This document shows, piece by piece, positions 1-13,449 of a DNA stretch of 36,438 nt. The DNA is from Elysia marginata (lineage: Eukaryota; Mollusca; Gastropoda; Plakobranchidae). A model generated the notes under the pieces. The model was not told where the DNA came from, did not search any database, and worked only from the letters and a program-made list of their open reading frames with translations. Each line of letters starts with the position of its first letter. Positions within the stretch are counted from its first letter, which is position 1. The translations under genes and the position numbers were made by a program. The stretch covers positions 299,960-336,397 of the forward strand of contig BMAT01012850.1 of assembly GCA_019649035.1 (NCBI GenBank). The letters run 5' to 3'.

Positions 1-373
1 AGAGAGAGAGAGAGCACTTTTCATGCATAGCGGATTTTTAATATATCTTAGTGGTAAGAAAGATTTCTGATTTTGCACGTGATTTGAAAAAACTACTGTC
101 ACAGAAGGTGTTTTCTTTAAACATCTCTTTACTTATAGCCTTTAGTTTTTTTTTTAAAACCTTACAAGATATCAAACAAGCTAGTTTAGGCAGGTTAAAG
201 AGGGGAAGGAGAGCGCTCTAAACTAATCTAAATAACTGTTTTACTGGAACTTTCCAACTATTTTAGTACAGGGTTGTCATAGGATTTTAAGTCCACTGTT
301 TTTCGCTATACTGGCAGAGATCAACTATCAACATCTGTCAAGTTAGGCGCTTGGTTTGATTTGTGTAGAAATC

Positions 374-423
<50 letters not shown>

Positions 424-3122
424 GCATTTACCCGCGGCTGTATTTACCAACCAATTATCTTAATATTTTACATGTACACACAAGAACACAAAACAGAAGA
501 ATAACAAAATACGTGGCTTTTAGATGCAAACTTCACTGCTAACTTCAAAAAGCAACAAATTTGTTATCTCTTTGCACATTGATGCGCCCATGTTTCAGGA
601 ACGTTCCAGTGACAATCAATAATGTCACCCAAATAGAGGTCTATGATTTTCGATTGAGTTTAACAGGAAATGTCTGAATTATTCCAATAGTTTGGTTTAT
701 TTAACAAAATTGCAAAACCCTGGGGGATAACAAACAAACAAAGGCTGGTGATTTTAGTTTGGGATGAGATCTTGTCCTGCTCTGCATAAGGCTTGAGGCG
801 GAGGAAATAAGCAGGCTTTTATCGGATATAAATTGAAAGAAATTCCATGCTGTGAACATAATAAAATAAACATGCGTCTCTCCAGACAACAAACATTTAT
901 ATATTGTTATGCGAAATATCAGCTTAACCCATTTCGATGGTATTTTTACTACAAAGTTGGCATTCTCTTTTTCTATATATTGCCAGCGTTCCACGTTTTT
1001 TTTCACTGCCTAGAGCAGAGCCTATTACTTTCTTTGTGTCTTCCCTGCCCTAATATAATGTTTCTTTTATTTTTTTTCATTTTTTGTTTGTATAAGTTTT
1101 CAGGTTCTTCTTTACAGACTAAGTTTTTGTTTCATTTATGTGTTTTCTTCACAAGGAACTCCATCCTGTATTTATGCATAAATCTCATTAAAGAAAACGT
1201 GCTAAGCAGCATCTTCGCAAGTCTTTTGTTTACATTGAATTCATTTTCGAAGATGAAATAGTAAGAGTTTAAAAGAGAAACTATCGATTCTCCAAGTGTT
1301 TACTAATAAATTCTGTTTCTGAATTTAGTCTAAAAATTAGATGTTTACTCATATTTTGTGTAAACAAACATTTCTAAAATTAACTGTTAAACAACTTAAA
1401 GCACGCAGTATAGCAAAACCAGTTCAAATTTTTTTTTCAAAAAAGTTTTACATTTACAGATCCAGAATGATCTAACTCAAATTTATCGCGAGCGGAACCA
1501 ATTTCTCGGTGTGTGTAGCTATGTTGAGTTAGATAACCCAATTTTAAAACACACTTATCACGTGTTTATACATGGAACATTTAGCAACAGGGTGAACCCG
1601 CTATTTTCCCGGAAGTGCGTATGGCGGGTACCGAATTCGAGTAAGGGTCAATCATCTCGGAAAGGTTTCAAGGACGGCCACTGGCCCGAGCAATCATTTT
1701 CAAAAATGGTTCAGCAGTTTTTGCATAAAAGCCTTTAAAAACGAATGAGTATAAAGTCCTCATTATTTTTCTGACCCTGAAGACATGGCCTAGTTGGCTT
1801 GTGGCATCTGCAAAATTACTAAAAACAGGTCGTACTAGATTTTAGTGTAGGAAAAATCAATTAATAAAAAAAAGACAGAAAACAGATAAGGAACGTGATA
1901 TACGATTAATAATAGTTTTGCATCGAAAATATGTCAACTTATATAGGACCTAAGTTTTCCATTAACAGAGGAGGAGATCGGGGAAACGCGTTGAAATAGA
2001 AAAAGGGTGAGAAAAATTGAGAAAGGGCTGAAATGGAGTGTGAGGCAACGTAAAGGGGGAGAAAGAGACAGAAAGAGAATAGAGAGGAGAGGGTTCCTCG
2101 AATTAGAAAAGAATTTTTAGAGTTTCTGAACTTAAATTAAGACCCAGAAGAATAAAAAAATGCATTCTGAAAGATAATCACAAGAAAGATAAATAGGGAC
2201 GGGTTAAAGACGATGTTGTGTCCAATTATGTGACGGTCAAACCAGACCCAGGGGGAGTGGGCGTGGGAGTAGGAATAATTATCATCAAACTTCAGATGGA
2301 AAAGCAACAGGTATTATATATTCGCTATTTTTTCCATTCTTCTTCGAAAAGAAGTCCTTCGACGACAATGTAGACATAAAGTTGGTTTTCTGTACAAAAG
2401 AGTTTCGCTAAGCAACAGCGCAACCCCAGCGAAGTCAAGTACCTCGTCGTGTTTATTGGCTAGTAAGGGTCACTCACTGATGACAAAAAAATGGACGTTT
2501 TCTCAATTGCGTCTCTCAACAGGTCATACTATAAGGCCAAACGGTCAAAACTGTACTCACCTCTGGGCTCATTGGTTTGATCTTGAGTAGCGGCGTCCAT
2601 GTTACAAACATTTTAAAGTAAATAGACTCTGGTTCAAAAGCTCATACAAATTGGTTTCACCGCATTTGTTATTCTGTATATTTGATTACCTCTTTACATT
2701 TTGGACTGCTCTGCCACCAATTTTGAGCGGCTTGAATCCAGGTTTTGCTTTTTGAAAACATTTTTCAGCTCATTTCAAAGAAATGGTGGACAAAGGAGCG
2801 AAAAATAAGTCGAACCCCTTAAACTAATTGAAATTAGGGATAAGAAAGACAAAGGATCAGGAGGGGTATGGATGGGAAAGGCATGACGCTAAGAAGATTA
2901 AGTTTATTTAGATAAGGTTTACCGCGTTGAATGAAAGATTACAGAATTTAAGCAGCCAACGCGTGAGCATGACGGGAACGTCTGTGAGTCTATTTTTAGA
3001 AACTGGTTTCATTATTTTTATAGTTTCATTGATCTGCTTTCCCGATTTTTACGTACGCGTAGTGAGACACGGTGCGTGTGCTTAAGGTCTCACGTCTGGA
3101 CATAAAAACCCCGCAAAAGTGA
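1..3122. other. Non-coding stretch, no gene seen
   Basis: AT-rich sequence with a short (AG)n at the very start and a 48-base A run at 375-422. Open frames at 833-1261 and 1511-1738 are short, translate to low-complexity or unfamiliar peptides, and have no splice or homology support. A purine-rich patch lies at about 1965-2170. Confidence 0.55.
375..422 (+). repeat. Poly(A) run, 48 bases
   Basis: It is an uninterrupted run of A. It could be the tail of a retrotransposed sequence, but the sequence before it has no recognisable LINE, SINE or processed-gene homology. Confidence 0.9.
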
Positions 3123-4331
3123 AACAATTTAGCTTTTAAAGTTAGACAGAAAGCCCAGCAAAGAAAGAAGGGTTTAATAAAGAGAGCTCAGCAATGCAAA
3201 AAACTATTTCTTTTCGGATCAAATTAAAAATAAAGGAACTGTGAATATTTGACATTTTCGTATATCTTTTTTGAAATGTTTTTTTCCTTAACATGCTTCT
3301 GAAAAAGTGATCTCAGCATAAGAAACTCAGCCGATGACTTTGAAAACTCCCCGTGACTTTTTTCTTTAGACTTTTTTGTAAACTACAAGTCGTTTTTTGG
3401 AGGTCTTATTCATGGCCTGTAGTTTTTTTTTCGCACTTAATCTCTGAGTTTATTTATAGACAACTTGTAAACTTCTATTAAAAATATTTTAACATGTCTG
3501 ATGCTATTCCAACCTCTTTATTCATCAATTCGATTGTTTTTCTCACTTACGGCATTAAAAGAACCAAAGCGTGTGCCAAATTCTAAAGCTTTCAATTTTT
3601 TTTATCGCTTGCTACTTCCTCCCGCGTAAAAAGTTTTCTTTTTAATCTTGCTCTGTTCTGTGTTACTTGCGTAGTCTGTAACGCTCGGTATGGGATGTTA
3701 TCTTTTTTGTCTGCGTTTGAATTATTTAACACTATTGTCTGGTGACATCAGCGAGGTGTCGCTTGTCTGACCCTTGTTCTTTGGAAGACGCAAAAATATT
3801 TGTTAAAGCAACGTCGAATTTGAACGATTTGAAAAAAAAAACGTACAAAACGTTAGTCGTCATTGGAAAGTTGTTCCTTTATATATTACATTTTCTCCAT
3901 GCGATTGCAATGAAAAATAATATTGCCACTTAAGTAAAACAATCTATGAGTTTGAAAGATTTAAGAACCTTTAAAGAGACTGAAAATATATGTGCTGTCG
4001 TCATGTTGTTGAATTAGCTTTTTTCATGATAGCTATTATTATCTTTTCTGTCTCTTGGAAATTTGACAACAAAGTACGAGGCATGACTGAAAAATTCTAC
4101 ATCTTGTTCAACATTTTCTGTTGATCAAAATAGCCTCAGCAAATTTAGTAAGAAGCTTCCCCGGTATGTTAACTTACTGCTCCTCAAGCCAGATGCAGTT
4201 GTGACGTCACAAGGGTTTCATTGCTCAAAACGTCACATCTAATCGTATTCGAATGTCGGCGACAAAATGGCGCAGGGCAATGAACTTGTTTTGACGCAAT
4301 GCGCGGTCACTATATTTCTGAGTAAAGAAAA
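3123..4331. repeat. Direct repeat copy 1 (~1.2 kb, unidentified)
   Basis: The sequence from AACAATTTAGCTTTT to about CTATATTTCTGAG recurs at 5116-6322 in the same order. By eye the two are roughly 85-95% identical, with small indels. Shared landmarks include CAGAAAGCCCAGCAAA-type text, TTTTTTTCCTTAACATGCTT, ATGTCTGATGCTATTCCAAC and TTGACGCAATGCGCGGTCAC. No transposon protein is encoded; the 63-codon open frame at 3742 is broken in the other copy. It could be a non-autonomous repeat, a local duplication or a pair of long terminal repeats. Confidence 0.85.
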
Positions 4332-5115
4332 GGCTTCACCTTGATATTGTAGGAAGCATGAAGGATTTATACAGGGATGCTTGTGACAACAGTAAGAAGG
4401 TGGACGAAAAGTTGGGACAGTGACGACCCGGTGAAAACGTTAAAAACAAGTTAGTAAGACCAACCTTGCTGTAACCAAAATCGCCAATAAGGCAGATGAT
4501 AAGTATCAAGTGAAAGTGGATACATCTTTCGTGAAAACCGTCACGTTGAGCAGCAAGATGCGCAAACGTCATTGAATTTTCCTCGTGTTTGATTCATTGT
4601 ACATCGTGTATGAGATAAAAATGTCATTCATCAACATGACACCCCTCGCCCTCAAATCAGCCGAAAAACTCAGCATACTTTGGTTTCAACCATATTCCAG
4701 GAGATCCTACTTCACCCTTTCCATAGTTTGGACCATAGTTTGCACTTCTTCTTTGCCCCAAGATAAAAAGAAAATTGAAATGGAATCATTACATTGATGA
4801 CTATGAAGCTGAGACTGGTCTGTGCTGGTGGCGCCGGGAAAATCAGCCGAATTTTTCGCCGACGCGTTTGAACGTGTTTATTGTTGGAGCACAGTAAAAT
4901 GTTGTTGACAGAGTCATTGAATAATTATAAAATTTAAGGTAACCTTAAAAAGCAGACACCCTAGGCTTTTATTTCGTGTACAAATTCTATCTGTGGAATG
5001 ATTATTTTGAAAACAGCCGTTAAACAGGCAGGAAATTTAAGTCACGCCTCGTACTTTATGTTATAAAAATAATTGAACTAGTTTTATAAACATGAGTCTT
5101 ACCTGTGCAAAAAAA
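4332..5115. other. Spacer between the 1.2 kb direct repeats
   Basis: This 784-base segment has no recognisable gene. A short plus-strand stretch (about 4450-4573) reads like protein, ending ADDKYQVKVDTSFVKTVTL before a stop, but it has no start and matches nothing I know. No gag or pol motif, primer-binding site or polypurine tract stands out. Confidence 0.5.
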
Positions 5116-6322
5116 AACAATTTAGCTTTTCAGGTTAGATAGAAAGCCCAGCAAACAAAGAAGGGTTTAATAAAGAAAGTTTCGCATAGCAAAAATGATT
5201 TGTTTTCGGATCAAATTACAAATAATAAAACTGCGACTATTTGACATTTTTTGAATATCTATTTTGAAATGTTTTTTTCCTTAACATGCTTATGAAAGTT
5301 AAAAAAATAATCTCAGCATAAGAAACTCAGCCGATCACTTTGAAAACTCGCCAATGACTTTTTTCTTTAGGCTTTTTTTGAAAACTGCAAGTTGTTTTTT
5401 AGGTTTTACCGTGGTCTGTAGTTTTTTTCGCATTTAATCTCTCAGATTAATTACAAACAACCTTTGAACTTCTATACAAAACATTTCAACATGTCTGATG
5501 CTATTCCAACCTCTTTATTCGTCAATTTGATTGTTTTTCTCATTTACAGAGAACAAAGAGCTAAAGCGTGTGCCAAATTCTAAAGCTTTCAATTTTTTTT
5601 CTCGCTTGCCACTTCCTCCTACACAAAAAGTTTTCTTTCTAACCTAGGTCTGTTCTGCGTTACTAACACTCGGTCTGGGATGTTAGTCTGCGTTTGAATT
5701 ATTTAACACTATTGTCTGGTGACATGAGCGAGGTGTCGCTTGTCTGACTCTTTTTCTTTGGAAGACGCAAAAATGTTTCTTTTTTAGAGCAGCGTTGAAT
5801 TTTGAATGATTTTTTAAAAAAGAAAACTTTAAAAAACCTTTGTTGTCATTGGATAGTTGTTCCAATACGTATTACTTTTCCTACATGCGATTGCAATGGA
5901 AAATAATATTGCCACTCGAGAAAACAATCTATGAGTTTGAAAGGTTTAAGAACCTTTAAAGAGACTGAAAATATCTGAGCAGTCGCCATGCTTGTTGAAT
6001 TAGTCTTTTTCATGATAGCTATTAATTATTATCTTTTCTGTCTCTTGGAAATTTGACAATAAAAGTAAGAGGCATGACTGATATACTCTGCGTCTTGTTA
6101 AAAATTTTTTTTATCAAAATAGCCTCATCAAATTTAGTAAGAAGCTTTGCCAGTATGTTAACTTACTGCTCTTCAAGCCAGATTGAGTTATCGCGTCACA
6201 ACTGTGCTCCATTGCTCAAAACGTCACATCTAATCGTATGCGAATGTCAGCGACAAAATGGCGTAGGAAAATGAACTTGTTTTGACGCAATGCGCGGTCA
6301 CTATGTTTCTGAGCATAGAAAA
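5116..6322. repeat. Direct repeat copy 2 (~1.2 kb, unidentified)
   Basis: This is the partner of 3123-4331. The ends are similar in position but not obviously TG…CA, and no clear target duplication flanks the pair. Both copies stop being similar just after CACTAT(A/G)TTTCTGAG. Confidence 0.85.
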
Positions 6323-9178
6323 CAATTCAACACTGTAATTTGTCCATGCATTCCGCCAAAATACAACGTCGGACAAATTAACAATATATGCACTATCACC
6401 AAGAACTTTATCTTTGCATATTTATGATGAAGGATAATAATTATCTCAAAACAGCAGTTGAGAAAACGTGGGATAACACAGGATTTGTGTATATGTCATT
6501 GAAGAGTTTCTTGGTTTAAAACAACCAATGATATCATCAATATTGAATGCTTGAAATTGGACAATACATTTTTTGGCGCAAAATAATATTTCCAAAGCAA
6601 ATCGAAACCTCCTAGCAAAACTGTAAGCGTAAAAATCTACTAAGTTTGTTTTCTATTGTATCATTGACAATTATAGTTTTGTATTAAAGCAGCTTTTTGC
6701 ATAGAATGGAAGTTTTAAACTTTTATGTCACTTTTTAATTTAATTCTTTTGGTTGGTACCTTTATAGGCGGGCCTTAACATTTGTATCTTCATCAACGTT
6801 TAAAAATGTGAGTTTTGCGTAATTTTGAATCATCTCAAAAAGATAATTCATCTTTATGAATAATTAAGTTAAATGAATATGATAGAGTTTTGAGTTTCAT
6901 ACTTTAGCCCGCGGTTCTTTCGGGAAAAAGCAGGCCATTTTGTAATCAAAATCGCGCCAATATACCATTAAAATGAAAACTTCTCCTTTCACTGAAAAAG
7001 AAGATGATTCGGTAGGCTCATACAAAATAAGCTTAAATCATCTAATGTCGCGCAAAACTCGTGTCTGAATAAACAAACATGTGAGATTTAGAGATTTAAA
7101 GAACATTAAATTTAAAACGAAAAACCCATTTCATAGAAATATTAATTTCATGCCTAATATGTAAAAAAAATGGTAAAAAAAAAACCACGCAGATGTATAA
7201 ACCTAAACCATGCTGGCAAAAATTAAAGAAATAAGTCAACTGAATGACCTCCGGAAAATGTATAACCTTTCTTTTTTTCAAATTTGCTTTAAAAACTAAG
7301 CAGGATAAATCAGGTTCCTTAAATATCAGTTAAAGAAATCAGTTGGATCGTGGAGCTGTAACTGCCCATGACGCTGTTAGCTCTTTGCCTTCAATCTTCA
7401 TTATTTTGTGACGGTAAAAATGTCTTAGTAAGGACTGACAATAGTTACAGTCTAACACTTCAAACAGAGTTTTTGAAATAGATTCTTTAAATTTTATTAT
7501 CTAAGCATAGAGACCGCAAAGGCTGAAATCTGAGTCTGAACAAAAACTTAGCAGCTTTACGTGTCCTAACACAACGTGCGAGTACTGCGCCCACAGGTTC
7601 TGATGAATGAACCTAATATGCGGTCTTGTCAATTAAGTTAAAAACGATCGGATTTGAACGAATATTCAAGTTTTTCCCAACAAGCCATTATCCAAATTTA
7701 CTAATATTTCTTAATAAAGAAATAAACAGACTGAAGTAGTATTTCAAAAACAAAAAGTATTTCGAATTAAAGGTCTCCCTATTTAATAGGCCGCGAACAA
7801 AAAACTTTTGTATCTAAAATAGTGTATTTGCGTCGAATATCCTCGTTTCACATTTCAAGTAATGGATACTCTGAATAACGTATTTTATTGACCTTCGAAA
7901 CTTTAACTGCGTTGAATGATAAATAATTTTGCATCAAGCTATTCGACATCCTTTTGATCTAAAAGTGAAAAGAAAACTTTTAAAAGGCGTTTTTTTCAGA
8001 TTAAGATATTCGACAACCGATTCATTGGCACCGCTGCAAGAGTTTTTGATACCCAGCATCATCATCTATCAGTACGTAGATTGGTTTAACATGTTAGCTT
8101 TACCAATTTTAGTCACGTAAAGATGTAATACTATCACAAGGATGAGTGCTGAAATCAACTATGAGAACATTCCTGCAGGCATTAATAGAAGAATCCATTT
8201 ATGTGGAAATTTGACCCGAAAATATCCAAATTACCGAAGTTAAAAGAGCCAGTCAATCACGCGGGCCGAAATCAAATTAGCTGCAACGCTCAGTACTCAA
8301 TACGAGCACTGAACTAGAATGTGCGACTGTCAGATCTCTTGTTATATATCTTGAGTGGCGTAGCTCTTACGTGATTACTTTAGCGATTACTATCTCTGCA
8401 ATCATCACGTAGCTTTTTACCAAAGTCACGACATGATATTGAAATGGCCAACAACACAGAATAAAATAAAATCACTCTCAGCTTCACGCTTCATGCTTCA
8501 TTAATTTTGACATTATTTAGGAATTTCTAATGGACACAGTTAAACCTTCATTCAACACTGCCACATGATTTCGTATTTAAAAAAAAAATATTTTATTATC
8601 ATTATGAAGTGCCAAAGTTAAATACCATAACACGAAAAAAATTATAGCCTGCTTCTCCTTTATAACCTGTCTGTGGGTATCTACCCATTTTTATCCTTTT
8701 AGTTACTGCTTCTATTAATACACTTTTTTTTTCTGTATGCCTATCTCTCTACATATCTAATGGTAATACTTGACTAAATTTTTGATCATGCCATGGCTTA
8801 CAAGTTTCGGGCATCTTTACCCTCACCAGATAGCTGACTGACCTTTCTTGGCAGGCTTTTCTGTTTTTACCAGCATGGCCGACTGGGTTACGTTCGCTAA
8901 CCAGAACTTTTGCTTATGGGCACAATGCAAAGACTATCTCCTTACGCACATTTAAGGAACCTATATTTCGAGTAAAGCAAGTTTTTTTATAGACATAACG
9001 AACAAGTCTTTTTCCTTGGCACATTCGGTCTAGCCTTTTTAGCATCTGCCATTCTATTTTGCATTCATAGCTTTTTAAATATCCGACATATTCACCAGAA
9101 TGTTGAAATGTAAAATTTTCTTTTCTTCAATAGTAACACCTTCGGTTTTTAAGAAAGTAAGATTGGTCTAGATCTAGA
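6323..9178. other. Non-coding stretch, no gene seen
   Basis: AT-rich sequence with no coherent coding frame, RNA gene or recognisable mobile element. Open frames at 7096 and 7929 are under 65 codons and unremarkable. Confidence 0.5.
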
Positions 9179-9269
9179 GATTCTAGTTTTGAGAGACCTA
9201 AATTCTATTGAAATGGCCGAAGCTACTATGATAAAATCCAAATCAATGAATTATTAACAGCTCTAATCT
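9179..9269 (+). repeat. Local duplication, copy 1 (~90 bp)
   Basis: It runs from GATTCTAG through TTGAGAGACCTAAATTCTATT to ATTAACAGCTCTAATC. It matches 9373-9470 at roughly 75-80% by eye. TCTAGATC motifs sit on both sides. Confidence 0.7.
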
Positions 9270-9372
9270 AGATTTGAAAAGGTAAATAAAATAGTTAGTT
9301 CTAGATTAAGATCTAGATCTAGGCTTATAGATAAGATAGATCTAGAATTCTGGACAACAGAATCACAAATTA

Positions 9373-9470
9373 GATTCTAGGCTCGGTCTTGAGAGAACAA
9401 AATTCTATTCAAAAGGTCGAAGCAACAATGCTAAAAGTCCAGATGAATAATTTATTAACAACTCTCATCA
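9373..9470 (+). repeat. Local duplication, copy 2 (~95 bp)
   Basis: It is the partner of 9179-9269, with shared text such as TTGAGAGA-C-AAATTCTATT and ATTTATTAACAACTCTCATC. The intervening 100 bases are dense in AGATCTAGATCTAG. Confidence 0.7.
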
Positions 9471-10830
9471 AGAAATATAACTAAAATACTCATCTGGTTT
9501 TAAAATTTAATGCTAGATCTATACATCATGAATAGTTGACGACTATCAGATGATTAGGTCTGAAACCTCCTCTCCATACACCTCCGTTTTTAGTTAAAAA
9601 ATAAACCTTGAGGTTTTTCCTAACCTGAGAAAGAATCGCTAGCAACAAAGTAAACAAATCAATTTTTCAATCATTGGTTATACTAAAAAAAGACAACAAC
9701 AACAAACTTGGAATATACCAGGCAACATAGACAAATACAGTTTCCAACTAAGTGGACACTAATTAAGATAAAAAAGGGAATGAGTAGAAGTAGCATTATT
9801 CTGAGTTTTGTAACATTATAAAGTAGAGAATATTTATATATATGTTTATGACTGCCTCCTTAAATGGATGAAAAATAAGTGCGCTGTCATTGAGATGTAC
9901 AGCTCTACTTATTAATACCCCGAAATCAAATCGATTTGTTTAACTGGGGGAACGGAATGTTATGAAATTATGTTACATCCGATACCAAATCTAATGAAAA
10001 AATCATCTGTTGCCACTATAAGTTAATGTTTTTCCTTAGCATTCTTGTGAATGATAAGACATCATGTCATTAGAATCCACAGTTTATTTTAAGCAGAAAT
10101 AATTTTGTGGATCTCTCTTTAAGAAACAAACGTAATCACCATGAAGTATACCATGTTTATTACCTAATGTAGAGAGCCACTCTTTATGTCAACGAAATTC
10201 TATGGGGAAAAATGCGTTTCCGTGATATGTTATCAAAACCACACAAAATGAAAAGATTACGAATTCAGTTTTGAAGTGCACGTAGATTAGATATTGACAA
10301 ATATGTCCATGGGATGTTTCTTTTCTATCATACAATCGAATGTTTTTTATTCATTAAAACCCTCAATGTTTTTATGCAACGTATCTGCACAAAAACAAAA
10401 AAAAACAAAAATCAATATGAGTTGCCTTCTATATTTTTTAAAATATTTTTTTTGTCGAAAATATGACAAACAGTTGTTTCTTATGTGGCGAAAAGCATTA
10501 GACAAAAACTCTCGTTATGCCTCCTCATCTTTGCAGTAAATTAAAAGAAGGTCGGCCATAAAAAGTTAAACCAATTAAAATATCATGTGATTGGATTTAT
10601 GGACTTTTTATCAGCTATAAAGAAGAACTTCGTCTAACTAAGGCATCTGCTCATAGTTTACGTGGTAGTTTGAAAAGGTTCTTAATTAAGATGGTTAGCA
10701 GTTTCACCGGCTCGAATGACTAGTCTAACGTTCTTGGGAAACAGCGTATGAAGCGTACGAAGAAAAATAGGAGAGAGACAAAGGGATAACATGAAGGGGA
10801 TAGCAAAAGAGATATATAGCAATACGCCAA
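9471..10830. other. Non-coding stretch, no gene seen
   Basis: AT-rich, with an 81-codon open frame at 10294-10539 that is low in complexity and has no homology I recognise. Nothing else is supported. Confidence 0.5.
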
Positions 10831-11070
10831 GAGATAAACAGACCGACAGAGAGAGAGACACACACACACAGAGAGACAGACAGAGCGAGACAGAGAGAGA
10901 GAAATAGACAGACAGAGACAGAGACAAACAAAAAGACAGAGACAGAAACAAACAAAAAGACAGAGACAAGAAGGAAGGAAAAAAAGAGAGAGCGAGAGGG
11001 GTATATGGATAGATAGATATATAAATAGATAGGCAGATAGAAAGAAAGAAAGAAAGACAGAGAGAACAAG
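10831..11070 (+). repeat. Purine-rich GA/GACA/GATA tract
   Basis: Imperfect (GA)n and GACAGA repeats grade into GATA and GAAA repeats. Long minus-strand Ser/Leu open frames here only reflect the CT repeat. Confidence 0.9.
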
Positions 11071-13373
11071 AACATGTTATCCATCTACAGCGATAAAAAA
11101 AGTTTTAGGGTATGGACGGAAATAGGAAGAAACGTTTTATTGCCCGACCATTTTATGTCCAGTTTTTTTTCATAAATACTTTTGAAGCATAAAATTAAGT
11201 TTTAAATTTCAGGTTCTTTGTAATTTTTATTTCTTTTTTAATGTTTGTGTGTGGGGGGATGGAGGGAGAAGGAGTAATGGTGCCAATTGTATAGTAAACG
11301 GCACAAAACCTTGATAAGCATCGATCGGACGTAACCGTAAGGTCTGATTACTCTGCTACAACACAAGCAATGAAGCTCAGTGTACTCGACAGAATGCCCG
11401 AGACGTAAAACAGTAATCACCACAAAATAGCCATGATCCTGGTATCCCTGTGGAAAAAAAGAGTTATCAAAGTCGCTACGTTTATAGCTGATTTGTATTC
11501 GCTCCGGTCATAAAGAAGAAACGCATTATCTTAGGACAACCTCCTACAATCTCAGTAACCATTTTAAAAAAAAAGTGCTGGTGTTTTCAATGAGTTTAAG
11601 TTTTTTGAATATATATAAAGTATAAAATATATACACATATTTAAAAATGTACATTAAATTTTAAATATATATATATATATATTCTCTTAGGTTAAAAATA
11701 CAATACGTTCTAAAATCGTTCATTTTAAAAGCTCTCTTCTTAATGTGTAGCGCTATTTTGATTTCATTGCGTGCGAGTTAGTCACTTTATCATCTATCTC
11801 ACTTTAATATCATGAAACAAAAGGTGCTAGTGAAGTTACAGCTGTAACAAGTGGGAAATGCATTAGTATGAAAAAATATAGGAGTTTTATATTTAAGATG
11901 ATGGATAAATATTCAGCTTTTCTAAACATCTTTTTTCTCTTGAAGAGTCTAAAATGTCCTTGATTTAAGAGATTTTTTTTTATGTTTAATTGTTTAAAGA
12001 GCTTAACCCAGAATCATTCCGGGCAAACCTCACCTGATTCACGCTTTCTAGTATTTTGAAAGCTAAAACAACTGCCTCTAGCGGGGCGTCAGTCATTTCT
12101 TTGCTTTTCTGGCTTTTGGTTTTTGTGAGGGTTTTAAAATGTTGGAAACGTACGTTTCGTGTACTTAAGATGCTACCAAACACAGTATCATTGCTTTCCT
12201 TCTTATTAAACAAGATAGGAAAAAGCCAGCTCTTAAACAGTTACAACTGTAAAAACACTGTTTTTCCTCACTCTGGTCATATCTTAATGAGTGAGAAAAA
12301 GAAGGCATTGCAGATGTTGAGATGATTTTTTTTCTTTTCTAAAATCGCCTGCTAAATATTTTGTATCCTCGGGTTGAAAAAATAATTACATATCAAAATA
12401 GTCTCTTAAAAAACGTAAAATAAGGATGACAAAACACTTTTTTCATGCAAAATTTTGCTACGTTTAAAAGTAGGTCTAAGTCGTTTTTTCTAGAGTTTAT
12501 ATTAGACAAAAGCATAAAGACGCTTTGGAGATTAAGGAAAGTTCAAATGTTTTACTTTACAATTGCAAGCAAATAATTACTCCTCAATCATTTTAAGCGC
12601 ATTGCTTCCTAACATGTCATGCTAAAGCCGCCTTACAACTCGACTTTAGGGTTTTCCTCTCACTAAAAATGTAAAATCTTCCAAGTTTTTAGTTATTAGT
12701 CAAAGTTAGTTTTGAAGCTAATGGCATACTTCGTGCCACAACCAAAGTGGCACCATGAGGCGGAAAACAATGTAAACTTCAGAAACAAAAACGAGTTTCC
12801 GTTAGGATGTAAACGCCTGCAGGAATGAGTCGTGTATCAGGCAACAATAAAACAAACCCCGAATAAGTAGCACATACATAGAAACAACAGAGAACTCATT
12901 TGAGACTAGATACAATCACTTCACGTCAAACTTTAAATCACAACACAGAAAAATGGCACAGCACTAAGCGAGTGCATATGGAACCTATATATACCAATAA
13001 GAAAGATAATCTCACGTTGAAAATTGTAGAAAAATCTAACGCCTTCTCTACATCAACAAATAATGCAACCTCTGCCTATTAAAAATACAACATCATTTCA
13101 TAAAAACCAAGCGTGGAAAATGGAAAGAATTGCTAGCAACTTGTATGCACAGAAGAAAGTTTTTGCTTGCTCACACATAAGCACCGAATCGTCAACACAA
13201 AAAGAGAAGTGAACAAAGTACGTGGAAGAAAAAGAGTCGTCTCAGGAGTTGCTATAACAACATGAACCACTGATGTAACCACGAAGTGTAAGTTAAATCT
13301 GGATTTTACACAGGTTCAAGCTCCATTATCGGAAAAAAATGTTGAGCACTTTTTTCTAGATTCTTACGTAAGC
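11071..13373. other. Non-coding stretch, no gene seen
   Basis: It contains a short (TA)n at about 11664-11682. Overlapping open frames on both strands at about 11986-12325 are unsupported. No RNA gene or mobile element is recognised. Confidence 0.5.
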
Positions 13374-13383
13374 ATCTATCTAC

Positions 13384-13436
<53 letters not shown>

Positions 13437-13449
13437 CATCTATCTATCT
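13374..13449 (+). repeat. (ATCT)n microsatellite
   Basis: It is a near-perfect tetranucleotide array of ATCT with a few substitutions at each end. Confidence 0.95.

Noticed and set aside
833..1261. 142-codon plus-strand open frame
   Set aside because: Phe/Leu/Cys-rich translation of T-rich DNA, with no domain or splice context.
1785..1850. tRNA or SINE head with TGGCCTAGTTGG box A-like sequence
   Set aside because: No convincing box B or cloverleaf; a single 12-base match is expected by chance in a window this size.
8873..8925. tRNA-like TGGCCGACTGGGTTACGTTC
   Set aside because: Box A does not fit well and no box B or acceptor stem follows.
11986..12325. Overlapping open frames on both strands
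   Set aside because: Neither has a recognisable domain; the overlap on opposite strands and low complexity make coding unlikely.
13374..13449. CRISPR-like regular array
   Set aside because: It is a simple ATCT microsatellite in animal-type DNA with no spacers; no CRISPR array exists in the window.
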